Assembly: GCA_036898135.1 (NCBI GenBank) | Contig: CM072513.1 | Location: forward strand, 20,762,286 to 20,826,285 | Length of the DNA stretch: 64,000 bases | Origin: Oncomelania hupensis | Lineage: Eukaryota; Mollusca; Gastropoda; Littorinimorpha; Pomatiopsidae | Direction: 5' to 3' | Shown: piece after piece, positions 36,767-62,950 of the stretch | Position numbering within the stretch: the first letter of the stretch is position 1 | Layout of the letters: every line of letters starts with the position of its first letter | Translations under genes and position numbers: made by a program | Notes under the pieces: generated by a model | What the model was told of the DNA's origin: nothing | The model's input: only the letters and a program-made list of their open reading frames with translations | Databases searched by the model: none

Positions 36767-38070
36767 TCATTGCTTACAGGGTCCTGCGGACTGCAAAGAG
36801 CCGAATCAGGACCACAAAATCAATACTACAACTTGTTTGAAAGAAGACTTGCCCCTGATCCGTATAAAAGATCTGCTGACAAAACCCTAGTGGTAACACT
36901 GAAGACACTCCACCAGCCGGTCACTTTACAATAAAGGTATCCTACACGGGGGACGCTGAGGCTATATTCTAATTTATCGAACCCCCGTTTATAAACAACA
37001 AATTAGAATATAAACATCATTATAAAATTTCAACGAAACACACACACATATAATGCCTACATTGCTAGATAATAATAACATAGGAAGCCCATAGTGACCA
37101 TTTGACAGAAAGCGTCCAATATTCCCAAACTGGCCCAACAAACCTCATTCTCAAATGAGGAGTTTTGGAAGAGTTTTCAAGATAAAAGGTAGGTGACTGG
37201 TCTTTATTGATTGATTGATTGATTGATTGTTGCTTTAGGTCCAGCGGACTCTTCCGAGCCAAATCAGGACCGGACAACCCCCGATCCGCATAAAAGATCT
37301 GCTGAAACAACCCTAGTGGGAAAATTGAATGCCCTCCACCGGCCAGTCACTTTACAATAAAGACATCCCACGCAGGGGATGGCTGAGGCTTTACCCCAAC
37401 TACTCGAACCCCCGGTTACAAAAACAAAATAGAATACAAACATCATTATAAATTATTAACAAAACATATACATATAAAATGCCTACATTGCTAAATAATA
37501 ACATCATAGGAAGCCCTAGTGACCACCCGGCAGAAAGCGTCCAACACTCCCAAGCTGATCCAACAGACCTCATACACAAACAAGGAGTCTTGTCCAGGAA
37601 GAGTTTTCAAGAAAAAAGGTAGGTCATTGATCTAGCGAAGAAGAAGATAGTATAGCAGAGTGATAGGACAGAGCAGGAATGGAAAAGAGTAAATGAAGAA
37701 GACAGCGACAGTGGGAATTTAAAGCACTAAATTTCCAGAAAGTGGGGACACTATTTATACTGAAACCCCCGGCACCCCAACGGGGGTACTGTTGCCGCAG
37801 TGAATCGGTCATGCCTATAAAGAAAAGACAGGTTTTCAACTGGGGCTTTCACTTTTCCCTTTATAGGTTAGAACAATCTACAGTGGCAAGATTGCTCATG
37901 ACCCCAAGGGGTGGTGACTGGTCTAGCGAAGAAGAAGATAGTATAGCATATTGATAGAACAGAGCAGAAATGAGAAAGAGCAAATGAGAAATACAGCGAC
38001 AGTGGGAATTTAAAGCACTAAATTTCCAGAAAGTGTGGATACTACATGTATTTATACAGAAAGCCCCGGT
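36767..38070 (-). mobile_element. Non-autonomous retroelement, copy 6 (older, interrupted by copy 7)
   Basis: 36767-37203 and 37925-38070 are the two halves of one diverged copy, split by the nested full-length copy 7. It is related to copy 4. Confidence 0.88.
37204..37912 (-). mobile_element. Non-autonomous retroelement, copy 7 (full length, nested)
   Basis: Inserted in copy 6 with an exact 12-bp target duplication GGTGACTGGTCT (37192-37203 and 37913-37924). This gives element ends identical to copy 5: sense start ACCCCTTGGGGTCATGAGCA and a (CAAT)n tail. There is no ORF longer than about 70 codons. The B-box-like GGGGGTTCGA lies internally; a Pol III or Pol II origin is unresolved. Confidence 0.95.
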
Positions 38071-39904
38071 ATCCTCACAGGCGTGAGGGGGGAGGGGTTG
38101 GGGTGGGCCAGCTAAAATGAATGTTGTCTTCATAGCATGGCACAAATGACTCCATAAATGAACTTGTGACTTGAGCTACGATGATGTAAGTCATCGACTT
38201 GAACACAGCTCTAAGGCAGTGAGAGAGGTTAAATAAAGAAAGAAATAATAATCAATAATAAATACCAACTAAACACAGAAATACAATTTAAATGTAAAAC
38301 CAAGATAGAGTGCTACAACCGCAAATTATGTTGTCATTTTGCGTTTTCACAGTCACATACCCAAAACCAAAGTTTAACGCTGAAAGCAGCAAACTGCTCT
38401 TGAAAAGAAGTTAAAGCAACAACAACAACAATAATAATAATAATAATAATAATAAAAACTAAGAGAGAAACAAAAAATAACAATGGAACAACAACAATAA
38501 TAACAATAATAAAATAATAGTTGATATACATACTCGAATGTCGACAGAACGTGAAGTCTTGTCAGAGCCACCCAAGTACAAAACTAATTCAAACTCTAAA
38601 TTGTCATTTCACGTGTAGCCGATTTGTTGGTCCTACTCATCACATACATGTGCAGTCACAACGATAACAAATTCAGTGCATTCAAATTCAAATGGTGCAA
38701 TCTTTAGTGAAATGAACACATTGTAGCTGGTTAGCAGAAAACAGTGCATGATTAGATAAGTGATCTAGCACACTGGTTGTAACCAATTACCTCCCTTTGC
38801 TTGCCGTCTTCTCTGAAAATAAAGCCGCAAAGACCCAAGTTAGGATCAGTTTGTAACAGGTACCAGGGTTAAACCACTGTGCCAGGATATAACCTGATTA
38901 TACTCTAAACTTTGCGTTAGTGTTCTGTGTCTACTTCGTTAGTTGTGAAAAGTTATGCTACATTAACGAAAAACAAACATGAATGCAAATATTGTATTTT
39001 GTGATGCTTTGCGTGCTCTGATGATGAATATAAGATTGGCTAAACACAACACCACTATCATTGTCTACCCTGCTGTGAAAGTTTACACCCCAAGCAAATC
39101 AGTGTATGGCTGTGTTTTTGGTGGTTTCATCTGACTAATGTTAAGTTATTTTATCGTTAATATAATTATCAGTTATTTGAATACAAACAAACATTGCCAA
39201 GAAGGATTCCAGTAAACGAAGAAACATTGCAAGACATATTACTCAGTCCAATACCTACAGCAGATATTTTGTTCTTGTTCTTTTAATTATGTCCTTGCTC
39301 TCAAGATTTAAAAAAAAAGGGTTACTTGTAAATGTGCTGACAGCATATGTACTTCCACTTTTGGAACAAAGAATTGATATGATCCTGTCTACTACAGTTG
39401 CAATATTCAGCAAAAGCTTGAAACAACTTATAGTGACATCGACTCTTACTTTCACGAGCCAAAACTTCAAACTGTGCGCTGGTGTTATTTAGGATCATGC
39501 TGATGTGCGCTCAACTTAGCTCACACTTTCTGACATCCCTCTATCAGACATAAACAAACTCACAGAATACATTAGTAGCCCATAAATTATAACTGAAGAG
39601 GAGGAGATGAGTTGTTGAAATCGGTCTCAAATTCTCATACCCTGTTGTCCAGCATGAAGGTAAACTACATCCGATTTGTCTGTTTTTTACAATTAATTCT
39701 GTACATTTTACATTGTAATGGCAGTGACGGATCTTTAATAAGACTAAAATTAATGAAATTTTGTTACAACCTAACGTGGGTTATGTTCTCTCAGTCCAGC
39801 ACAATTCTAAACTAAACATTGGCACATGAAGCAAATCGCTACAATGACCCCCACATCAATACTAGTTAAGTACCAGACCATTCCTCCACACTGAAAACAT
39901 TTTG

Positions 39905-40005
39905 CTATGAGGATGGCCATGATGATGATAGCTGTGGTGGTGGTGATGATGATAATAAGGGTGATGATGCTGATGATGCTGATAATCGCGGGTGGCGATG
40001 ATATG
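39905..40005 (+). repeat. GATGAT-rich simple sequence
   Basis: An irregular (GAT)n/(GTG)n stretch with no further structure seen. Confidence 0.7.
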
Positions 40006-43000
40006 ATTATGTTGACTTGCTAAGCTCTCTTCTCTATGAAGTCATGCTGAATGGGCATCGTCCAGGTTTGAACGCAATTCTTAAACATTTTCCGTTCTGA
40101 ACATTATTCCTATAATCTCTGATACTGTAACCAACAGCCCTATAAAAGCACACAGTCACATTGTGATTATCACTAAAGCATTGGTCCAAAGTTTAAGTAA
40201 TTTATTTGTATCGCGGGTACGATTTACCCACATACAATGAATGATGTTCCAGTTCTATCTACCAAATAAATACATGTCAGCATTAAATGAATACAATAAA
40301 TGACTTTGTAATGCACATCCAGTCTGTCTTCTATAAATACAACCTACAAAAAGCAATTAACAAAAAATCAACATGCAAATTAATATTGAGTATTTTTTTC
40401 CCAATCATGAAATATGACCAAGAGTAAGATGAACAGTTTATATTATATATATATGTGTGTGTGTGTGTGTGATGTACTATGGCGTCTAAGAAAGGGTCAC
40501 ATCAAATCTTACTATTTTATTTTAGATTGAACTGAGGGTAAAAAAGAAATTACAATTGTATCCAACGATGATATTGCAATGTAAGTACTGGGACTTGACC
40601 TGACATGTACAAACAACTCTTCACACCAAAACAAGAAAGGTTAAATACAATTTCTGCACCTAATAGTTACCGTACTTCACAGACCCTACCTCCACCCGCC
40701 TTCCCCCCCCCTCCCCTTGATTTCGACTTGTGTGTCTTATAAATTGGGGCTCCTAATGTGTAATTACAATCTATCTGGTCAAACGTAGTCCAGACTATCA
40801 CAATATGAACATCATTTTCTTGTGCGTCTAATCATATGCAGCAACTAATGAGTAATGTACAGATTAAATTGTATTTTTTCTCTCCACATTTGGGGATTGC
40901 AGCTTTTAATGTGCTTCGTCTTGTAGTGCCTAAAATACAGTCTAGTATACTGCAAGTCCCAGACACAAACACTGTAAATGATTGTCAAAGATTTTCATAC
41001 AGATGAGGTACTGCTCTCTTTCGTCAAATAATTTAGTACTGATCTTGCCATCAAACCCTTCTGTCTTGACTGTCTCAAGTCACTGTGTACTGTAGGTTCT
41101 TTCATTTAATACAAAACTAAAAAAAATCTATCTCCGCATGAATTTTGATACATTCGTTCCCCTTTCATTCAAGGTCTGGGAATTTTGTACGAAAAAAAAG
41201 CAGTAAATGAATCAAATAACCTTTTTGGGGGGTTATGTAAATTAAGTATACTGTCATATGAGGTAAATACACAATCTGTAACTATCTCTAATAATACCCA
41301 TATGAGTCGTAGCTGTTTACAGTCAGTCTAATTACTAGCATAGTGACAACTAAGAAAGAGAGAACTTCAGAGTCTTGCATGCCTACGAAAAAAAAAAATT
41401 AATAAAAGGAGAGGCGAAGAATTTTTTTTTTTTTTAAAAGAAAAAAACCAAACATAAACGGAATTTCAAGTAAAAGTGACAGAACATTGAAACATTAGGA
41501 AAAAAAAAAAAAAGCTTTTAAAAACCTTGCAGCGAGAGTGAGCGATTACAGCTGATTTCTCCCCAAAAATACTGCTGTGGTGTTTGGACCGTTCACCATA
41601 CCGATCGTTAATATCAAACCGGAAGACCCAACAATCTATTCAAAAAATTATCATAAGCAGGCAAGCAGTTGCAATGGATAGACAGACAAGATGAAGGCCT
41701 ATGTGTGTAACATAAGTTACATAATAACCACTACTACCAGAGTACAGCGCAATAATTATACACAAAGATAGGTACAGAGCAACTATAAGCACAGAGAAAA
41801 ATTAAGACATGATGATGAAGTAGTACTGTATAGCGCAGTTCATGCTCATTGTATTCACACATTAAAAAAAAATCAAAAAGAAAGAAGGGAAAATAGAAAA
41901 TGTATGATTTTACAAATGGTAAACAAGCAAGTACAGAGGATCTGGCACATACATATCAAACTATATAAACACTAATATAAACATAACGCACAAGTTCAGA
42001 AGCAAGAACAATGTTATATATTTGTAACCATAGAGAAACAAAAACTGTTATGAAATTATAACCACTAATGTCAGAGTAACGCAAGATCTGCAGCAATAAA
42101 ATTATAAGCTCAAAGAAAAAGATGATACACCCTAACGATGCTGTAATGGTTGGGTAAGACCACAAATAACAAAAAAATTGAAATTTTCTTTTTGAGGAAG
42201 AATGAATGCTTCTGACTCGACGTGAATTGACCAAGAGTATGAAACATCAGTCCCTGGAACGATCAAAGAAGAATGTTAGCCCTTGCGAAAACCAATGACA
42301 GCAGTCAGCGTTAATGCAGTGGAAATTAAGAATTCTTAAAAAAGAAGAATAACACTCAGTACACAGATGTATCTGTGCCTGCAACAAATGAAAGAATGCC
42401 CGGAAAAAAACCAAAGCAAAAACCAATACAAAGAACTAAAAGAAAGCATTGTTCCTTTACAATGTAGATGTTCACAAATGTGTATACATATACCTGGTCA
42501 AACATCATGTGCAAATAGGGTTGCATTCATGGATTAATTTGAAGACAAAAAACAACTCAATAACAGTTGACACAACACAAAATACTCTAACACGTAACAG
42601 AACAATAATGACCATTAATACATAACCAATGAGCATTGTGGATCACAAAATTGATGCAATTGTTTTGTTGGATGAAGCCTGTGTTAAGATGGGGAGCAGC
42701 GGGATGCACCAGTCTAATAAAAAAAGAAAAATAAATCACGTTTCTTTGTTTCAATTGAGCATCCAAAGGCTTGACAATCATCTCACAACTCTGGCCATAA
42801 GGTTAGGCGCCTTTATTGAATTGTCAAATGTTATCTTTTTTTTATTTTTACTTTTTGTATTCTTTTGCTCAGGATGAACATACTCGGATCACCTGCGCAT
42901 TGCACATTCTCAGTCATTAGTGTTGCTACCACACTCCTCTCTTCAAAATGTTTCCAATATTATATTATCTTCCTCCTCTCTCTCACAGTAATACTCCTCT

Positions 43001-43979
43001 TAAGTCCAATCCTCCTCCTCCTCCTCCTCCTGCTCTGACCAACAAAGTCTGAACTCCTATCTCCCAACACAAAAGTCTCCACAACAGTCAAATATACATA
43101 ATGTGTCAAATGATGTTGTTTTAATATTTAGTGGACCCGAGAGTCAAACGTCTCGTTCCAACACCAGGCAACGACGAAAAAGGTCCTCACACAATGCAGT
43201 AAAGTGTAATAACGCACACATCGCGATAAAAAGGGTTTCAACATTTTAGGGTCAAACCAAATCTCCTAAATCCTTGTTCCACCAATTGACGCAGCATTGC
43301 CACCACAGTGTTCTGTTACAACACAACATAATGTTTCCACCAACATGAAACTGTTACATAACACTCAAGCCAACACCAAACGTACTGCTAAAAACGGCGT
43401 TCCATTTCCAAGCTGTGCTGTACTTTCAGGCACATCTCGGGGAAGAACATACAAGGTCCTACCAAAACACAAATACTTTTGCACTTGCATCAGCCGCAAA
43501 TCCCACTCTAGCGCACACGTAGCTAACACTACGGGACTTCAAAATAATTAGCAAGTGGGACCAAATTTCTCTTGTGGAAACTAAAAAATAAATTTAAAAA
43601 ATAAATAAATAACACACCAGCTTTCTATGGTCGAGATCTAAAACACTGGTTCAATCGATATTCTTATGTTGCTGACAAATCGACAACGCAATGCAGGTCA
43701 CCAAAATACTTTCTTTTACGCTGCTCACAGTGTTTTTAGGCTGTATGGCAAAAGGATGGCGAGGGGGTTTGAGTTGAAGTCCTGGGCTGTGCTTCATCAA
43801 ATCAACGTGGAACCAGCTCTTCTTGATGGATAAACATGTTCTGAAAGAGTGATGTATACCTCAAAAACGCTCGGCTTCGCTGTATGATGCAGCTACATCC
43901 CCGCAATGTTGTTGAACAGAAACTATTCACCATCATGCTCAAAAAAATGGCCAATTAGCTTTCCTAGTGGATGAAAGTG

Positions 43980-44006
43980 TTGATAGGTGGCTAAACCATA
44001 ACACAC

Positions 44007-44042
<36 letters not shown>
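43980..44042 (+). repeat. Poly-A tract
   Basis: About 30 consecutive A (44011-44040), possibly the tail of a retrocopy; no retrocopy body was recognised upstream. Confidence 0.85.
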
Positions 44043-44627
44043 ATAGATGAAGCTCTGTAGGTCTTTGAATTCAGCTAGTTTGTCAAAGATGGACCGGTCA
44101 GCTTCATCACACACACACACACCAAATTTATTCAAACATTTTCATCACTTTTTTTCCAATCAACACTGAGCATCTCTCACTCAGCTCAGAATGCTTTAAC
44201 AGACCATGAAACTGTTGACCTAATAAAATCTCATTCCAGTTCACAAACAAGCTCTATTCCTCCCCCCCCCCCCCCTCCTCCCCCCAACATAAAAAATGTG
44301 ATTGTTTATTGCTTCTAAGTATGAACTCAAAATTCACTTCTCATAAACAAGCTCCTCATATCATGAACACTCTTCTTTTCCCTTTCATTTCTCTGGATTA
44401 AATTAAGTAACTCGCCATCTTAGGAACAAACTTGATACAAAGGCAATGTTTTTAAAAAAAAGTTATTTTCATGATAAGTTTTGGGGACTGTTGTTGGGGG
44501 TAGAGATGGTTGGGGAGGAGGGAGTGGGGGGTGGGTGGGTGGTAAATTCTGTTTAGGAGTTGGCTGCTTTGTGGGAAAAATCTGTTGTCATTTCTTGGAC
44601 TATTAACTAGACGCGTGCAGGAAGACT

Positions 44628-58603
<13,976 letters not shown>

Positions 58604-59339
58604 CTGCAAAACAGAAATGTGAAAATCAACTCTAATATTTTTCATATATTAAGGAAACTGCACTATTGGCACCATACTTCCACTGTGAAACTTTCACAAT
58701 CTGTCAGTTGGCCTTTGAACAGTCTAAGATTCGACTCCCTGCCAAGTTTGAATTTACTGGACCTGGGTTTTCCCACCTCAGCGAAATTGATCATTTCAAC
58801 TGCATGTTTTAACTTCTCATTGGCCGTAATATACAAATTCAAGACTATGGCTGGTGCTTCCCACTGATTAACTACTTACTGTCACTAGACATAAGAAGCT
58901 ATGTATTTTAGGCACGCATGAAATAAGTAAACTATCAACTTCATTCCTTCCCCACCCCACCCCACCTCTTTGTAAAAATAATGAATATGATTATTAGCTT
59001 AGCATCAAGTGGACATCGACTAAAGCACAAGTGGGCTCACCAGGGAGATCGAGTTAGATTTTCTGCAGTCCAAGTGGACTTTGACAGACATGCCTACCCC
59101 AAAATGTGAGTTTCACGAAAAACATTTTTTTCTCCGGAATTGGCCACGATTTTCCAGGACACTAATACGTAAGAAAAATACCTTGTATTTACACTATGTA
59201 CATGCTGAAATGTCTCTATGTACATGCTGAAATATCTTCTTCGGTTACTGTTGTTTTTGAAGGGACTTAACTTCTTTTCAGCTTTCTCGAAAGACATCTC
59301 CTGGCCTGAATTTGGCAATGAGTAGAGCTTCACATGGGG

Positions 59340-59568
59340 TGCAAAAACAAAAGGTTTTTCTTTATTTGTTCACCACGAGACGTGTCCGGCCACTTTTCTG
59401 TGTAGTCCTGTTTAAACTTTTGAATCCTTTGCTTGTTCTTCTACAACACTTTTGGAGGTGTTCGTTTTCTGTCTCCACGGACACATGCCGTTTGGTAGCA
59501 GTCATCTTCGCCACTAGTAGGCCTACTCTGGAAGTTTCGGAGAAGCCGCTTTGCACATGCGCATCCAT
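59340..59568 (-). pseudogene. Possible hAT-like BED-finger transposase remnant
   Basis: The minus strand opens MDAHVQSGFSETSRVG at 59568. In shifted frames it shows KFKQDYTEKWPDTSRGEQIKK and then FCFCTPCEA, a pattern like the start of ZBED/hAT-type fingers (F..Y...W..... C..C). At least one frameshift is needed, so it is degenerate. This is a weak call from pattern only. Confidence 0.3.
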
Positions 59569-59990
59569 TTTGAATTAGAACGCGCATGCACACAAACTAG
59601 GAGTTACTTCCACAGAGGTGGAGAACCACTCCTCAGCAAACTGGGATGGAAATGTGCTGTCTGTGCTCTGACCGACATGTGAAATCAGAGATCTTTATTT
59701 TTGGAGGCAATTTTGCTACTGGAACAGGCGAATAGAATTAGTTTTTTATCAGAATTTACCGCTATTTTATTGATTTTCCTAAATAAATACGGCTGTACCA
59801 AAGCAGCAAGTGGTCACCCCGAGCGGCAGAAGTTAGATCCAGCATCGGCCAACACCTAGTGCAACTCTTTCATTTGCACCCCGAGCATGTCTCTACAACA
59901 TGGAGTTGTGTGCCATACAAGTGGACATTGGATTGGATAGGATCATTTGAATAATGCTCCCACAGGGGTATAACTGAGTCAATACATACA

Positions 59991-60327
59991 CAGAGCTGCC
60001 AACCCCTAAAAAAAATTTCAGTAGCAAACAAAGAAAAATATCAGTAGTTTCAGCTCAATTTCAGTAGCAAATGTACGAACAAGAATTTTCACATGATAAA
60101 ATGAGCATTATTTAAAATGTTGATATTAGCTTAAATAAAAACCAAACACCAACACAAAAAGCATTAACTTTCAAATATTTATTTTTAAAATGATAGAAAT
60201 GTTCCTGAAAAAAAAAAAAACAGTTTTAACATTTTGTTCGGAAAAGCTAACCCAATGGCTCACTACATGTACTAATGGCATGGATACTGCATTGGTTTAA
60301 AACCAAATTGTTAAAGCTGCTATTTAT

Positions 60328-60365
<38 letters not shown>

Positions 60366-60780
60366 ATTGTCTGTTATAGGTTCACAGGCATAGACATGTT
60401 AGGGCTTTTCTTCTGCTAGGGCAGAAACAGTTGCCCTCTTGCATCTCTGTAGCAGCTCTACTGGCAAATCTGCCAGGTAGCAAGGAAACACGGGGATCAC
60501 AGGACATGACTGTGGTCTCTCTCTCTCTCTCTCTCTCAGTCTACTGCGCAGTGGCTGCTGAGCTAAAAATAGCGCACAAGCAAAGCGCTATACGAAAGTC
60601 TATGATATTGACGAAAGCCTAGTAGGCCTACGTCTCTCGCGGCTTTGTTTCGATACTTGTAAAAAAATAGGTATGCTTTGAAATTTTTCTTCCGTAGTAT
60701 TTCTTGAAATGGCGTAGTTGCGGAATTAAAGAACATTTTCCGGGGAAACTACGGACGTTCCGTAGGGGTTGGCAGCTCTG
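59991..60780. mobile_element. hAT-like non-autonomous element (790 bp)
   Basis: Perfect inverted ends CAGAGCTGCCAACCCCTA (59991-60008 and 60763-60780), flanked by CATACA on both sides (59985-59990 and 60781-60786). The CAGAGCTGCCAAC start is typical of hAT ends, which normally make 8-bp duplications; six bases match here. The interior has a poly-A tract (60331-60364) and (CT)n, with no transposase. Confidence 0.8.
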
Positions 60781-60939
60781 CATACAATTGTTGGCCACAG
60801 TTTTTACACATGTAGCCTTATTTTGCTTCGAGAAAGAGTTTTAAAAGATAACGTTGTAATGTTGTAATGTTGTTTTTAATCGTTTATATAAAGGCAATTA
60901 AATTTTAAAAATTTTTAAAAATTATTTATTTCATCACAT

Positions 60940-61250
60940 TTATATCAGCTCAAGAGCTGCTCAAGGCGCTGGCCGATGCAGGATGTAACTCAAGCTGCCC
61001 GTGGCGCCCACGTGCTGCCTTACAGCATACAGTGTAACGCCCAGACCACTGTGTACAATACTGGGCCACTGGGGATGGGGTGAAGAGTGTGCTGGGTGTA
61101 TTTGTATAGCCGGAAATCACCCACCTAGGACATCAGGATCTTTAAAGTCCAATGCGATGGAATGCTTGCATGCACAGACTAGACCTCAGTTTATACTCTC
61201 ATTGGAAGGATTTAAAAATAAATCTATTATTTGCATCACTGACCCAGCTT
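60940..61250 (-). repeat. SINE fragments
   Basis: 61130-61210 is a degraded inverted copy of the SINE body at 4740-4830 (AGGATCTTTAAAGTCC, ATGGAATG, GACTAGACCTC, TTTATACTCTCAT). 60950-61000 (GAGCTGCTCAAGGCGCTGG) resembles 820-880 (GAGTTGCTCAAGGCACTGG), suggesting another shared repeat. Confidence 0.6.
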
Positions 61251-61484
61251 GAGGGAGTCTTGCTTCTCAAACATCTCTCTCCAATGAGAGTCCATGAAGA
61301 GACTGCTGTACGTACTGTCCATACTGCTCAGGTACTTGGCTATTGCACTGCCCCCTGGATGTTGGAATGCAAATAATTATAGTATTAATAATATTTATAA
61401 TACTAATGACAACAACCAATAATAATAATAACAATAATAACAATCATATTTATGACAATAATAATATTTATAACAATAATAATA

Positions 61485-62294
61485 CAGTGGAACCTCCGGT
61501 ATACGACCATCCAAAATCTGAGAAAAAAGGGTCTTATAATAGAGGTGGTCTTATACCGGAAACATGGGGTGGGGGGGGGGGGGGGGATTGGGAGGTCAGG
61601 CTCAGAGGGGTATGTAGTCATAATTTTCACACTCACCAGCATGTATTCTCTGACAAAGAAAACTTAAAACATGTTTCATTTTTAGCTTTGTCTTTTAGTC
61701 ACAACTTCAAAAATAGAAAACAGTCGGGTCTTCAGACTTTTTGAACAGGAAATAACTTTGAAATTGAAGACTGTTTTCAATTAATCAGGTCCTTTCTAAG
61801 TCTGTCAGTGCAGAAGCTCTCAGTTTTGATGTTTTCTTTTCGCCACTTTCTCCACTCTACCATCGTAGTTTCATAGATTCCTTATCCTTTATAATGAGCT
61901 GAATTTGGGTCTTCCCAACGTCTAAACTTCTTGCAATAGACAAACAACTCTTCCCATTTTCACTTCTTTCAATTACTTTTATTCTCTCGGCCAAACTCAA
62001 AACTTTCCTCTTGCGCGATGCCATTTTGACACGCCAGTGTAGGCGAGTAATGTCCCTTACTTGCGAACCGCAAATAGCAGACAATAGTACACTAACATGA
62101 GAGAAAAAACTATATCTCTTTTAAATTGCCTAAGACGGTCGTATAAAGGGCTTAAGACATGGTCGCTGGTCGCATAAACGAGGTTGTCGCATACCAGAGG
62201 TCATTTATTATTGGAAGTGAATCCGTCAGAAGTTTTCAGGTCACATAATAGAGGGAGTCGTATACCAGAGAGACGGATACAGGAGGTTCCACTG
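61485..62294 (-). mobile_element. pogo/Tigger-type element (810 bp, internally deleted)
   Basis: Inverted ends CAGTGGAACCTCC (61485) and GGAGGTTCCACTG (62294) are flanked by TA on both sides. Sub-terminal CTTATACCGGA/CGTATACCAGA-type modules repeat at both ends. This matches the Tc1/mariner-pogo (Tigger) group. It keeps only the start of a transposase. Confidence 0.9.
61857..62024 (-). pseudogene. Truncated pogo/Tigger transposase (CENP-B N-terminal HTH)
   Basis: ATG at 62024 opens MASRKRKVLSLAERIKVIER...GKSCLSIARSLDVGKTQI, the pipsqueak/CENP-B-N helix-turn-helix that binds the TIRs. The frame stops after 55 codons (KLRW*). The second HTH and DDE domain are missing. Confidence 0.9.
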
Positions 62295-62499
62295 TATTTA
62301 TATTAATTTTGAAAAAATTAAATATTAAGAATAATATTTATATAGCACTTTTTCCTAGAAAAACTCGGTTCAAAGCACAATTCCCATGCACTTGCACACT
62401 ACATCAAGAAAATCATTAAGATTAAAAAAACCAAAAAACACAAGGTATAATAAAGAGATACATGAAAGATAAAAATATGAAAGGGGACATACAGACAAG

Positions 62500-62555
62500 G
62501 AGAGAGGGGGGAGGAAGAAGGGGAGAGAGAGGAGGGAGAGAGATGGGGGGGGAGG

Positions 62556-62591
<36 letters not shown>

Positions 62592-62712
62592 GAGAGAGAG
62601 AGAAATAAACAAAGACAGAGAGAGTTAATCAACCAAAAACAATCAAGACATCCAAAATAATCATAACTCATACTGCCAGTTCAACAAAAAAAAAAAAAAA
62701 AAAAAAAAAAAA
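62500..62712 (+). repeat. (GA)n-rich tract followed by poly-A
   Basis: A purine-rich (GA)n/(GGGA) stretch at about 62500-62605 and about 27 A at 62685-62712. On the opposite strand it yields spurious Ser/Leu/Pro frames. Confidence 0.9.
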
Positions 62713-62805
62713 GCGAATAAAATTAAAATTAAAGAAGGGTATATAATATTTTTGAAATATTTTGAATTAATTGGTTGTGTATCATTTTCCCCTTGTATAT
62801 ATTTT

Positions 62806-62950
62806 AAAACTCAATAGAATTAAAAAAAAAAGGTAACCTTCAGGAGTGTGAAAATTACCGCACCATCAGTCTCTTTTCTCTATTTTTAAAACTCAATAGA
62901 ATAATTTTTTAAAAAAGGTAACCTTCAGGAGTGTGAAAATTACCGCACCT
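62806..62950 (+). repeat. Tandem duplication of ~80 bp at the LINE 5' edge
   Basis: AACTCAATAGAAT...GGTAACCTTCAGGAGTGTGA...ATTACCGCACC occurs twice (about 62809-62873 and 62889-62954); only the second leads into the open RT frame. Confidence 0.85.

Larger units (their letters stand above)
28308..44627. other. Gene-free AT-rich interval; possible long PACS 3' UTR or intergenic
   Basis: No exon with a recognisable product was found on either strand. It holds retroelement copies 3-7, simple repeats and many AATAAA-like motifs in both orientations. Because PACS ends at 44628 on the minus strand, part of this interval should be its 3' UTR, but no end can be fixed. A 25-bp tandem repeat (TGTGATGTGATACAGTAAGT core, three copies) lies at 28575-28652. 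Confidence 0.6.

Noticed and set aside
39255..39492. Short ORFs on both strands
   Set aside because: They show no conserved motif, splice signals or similarity to anything recognised.
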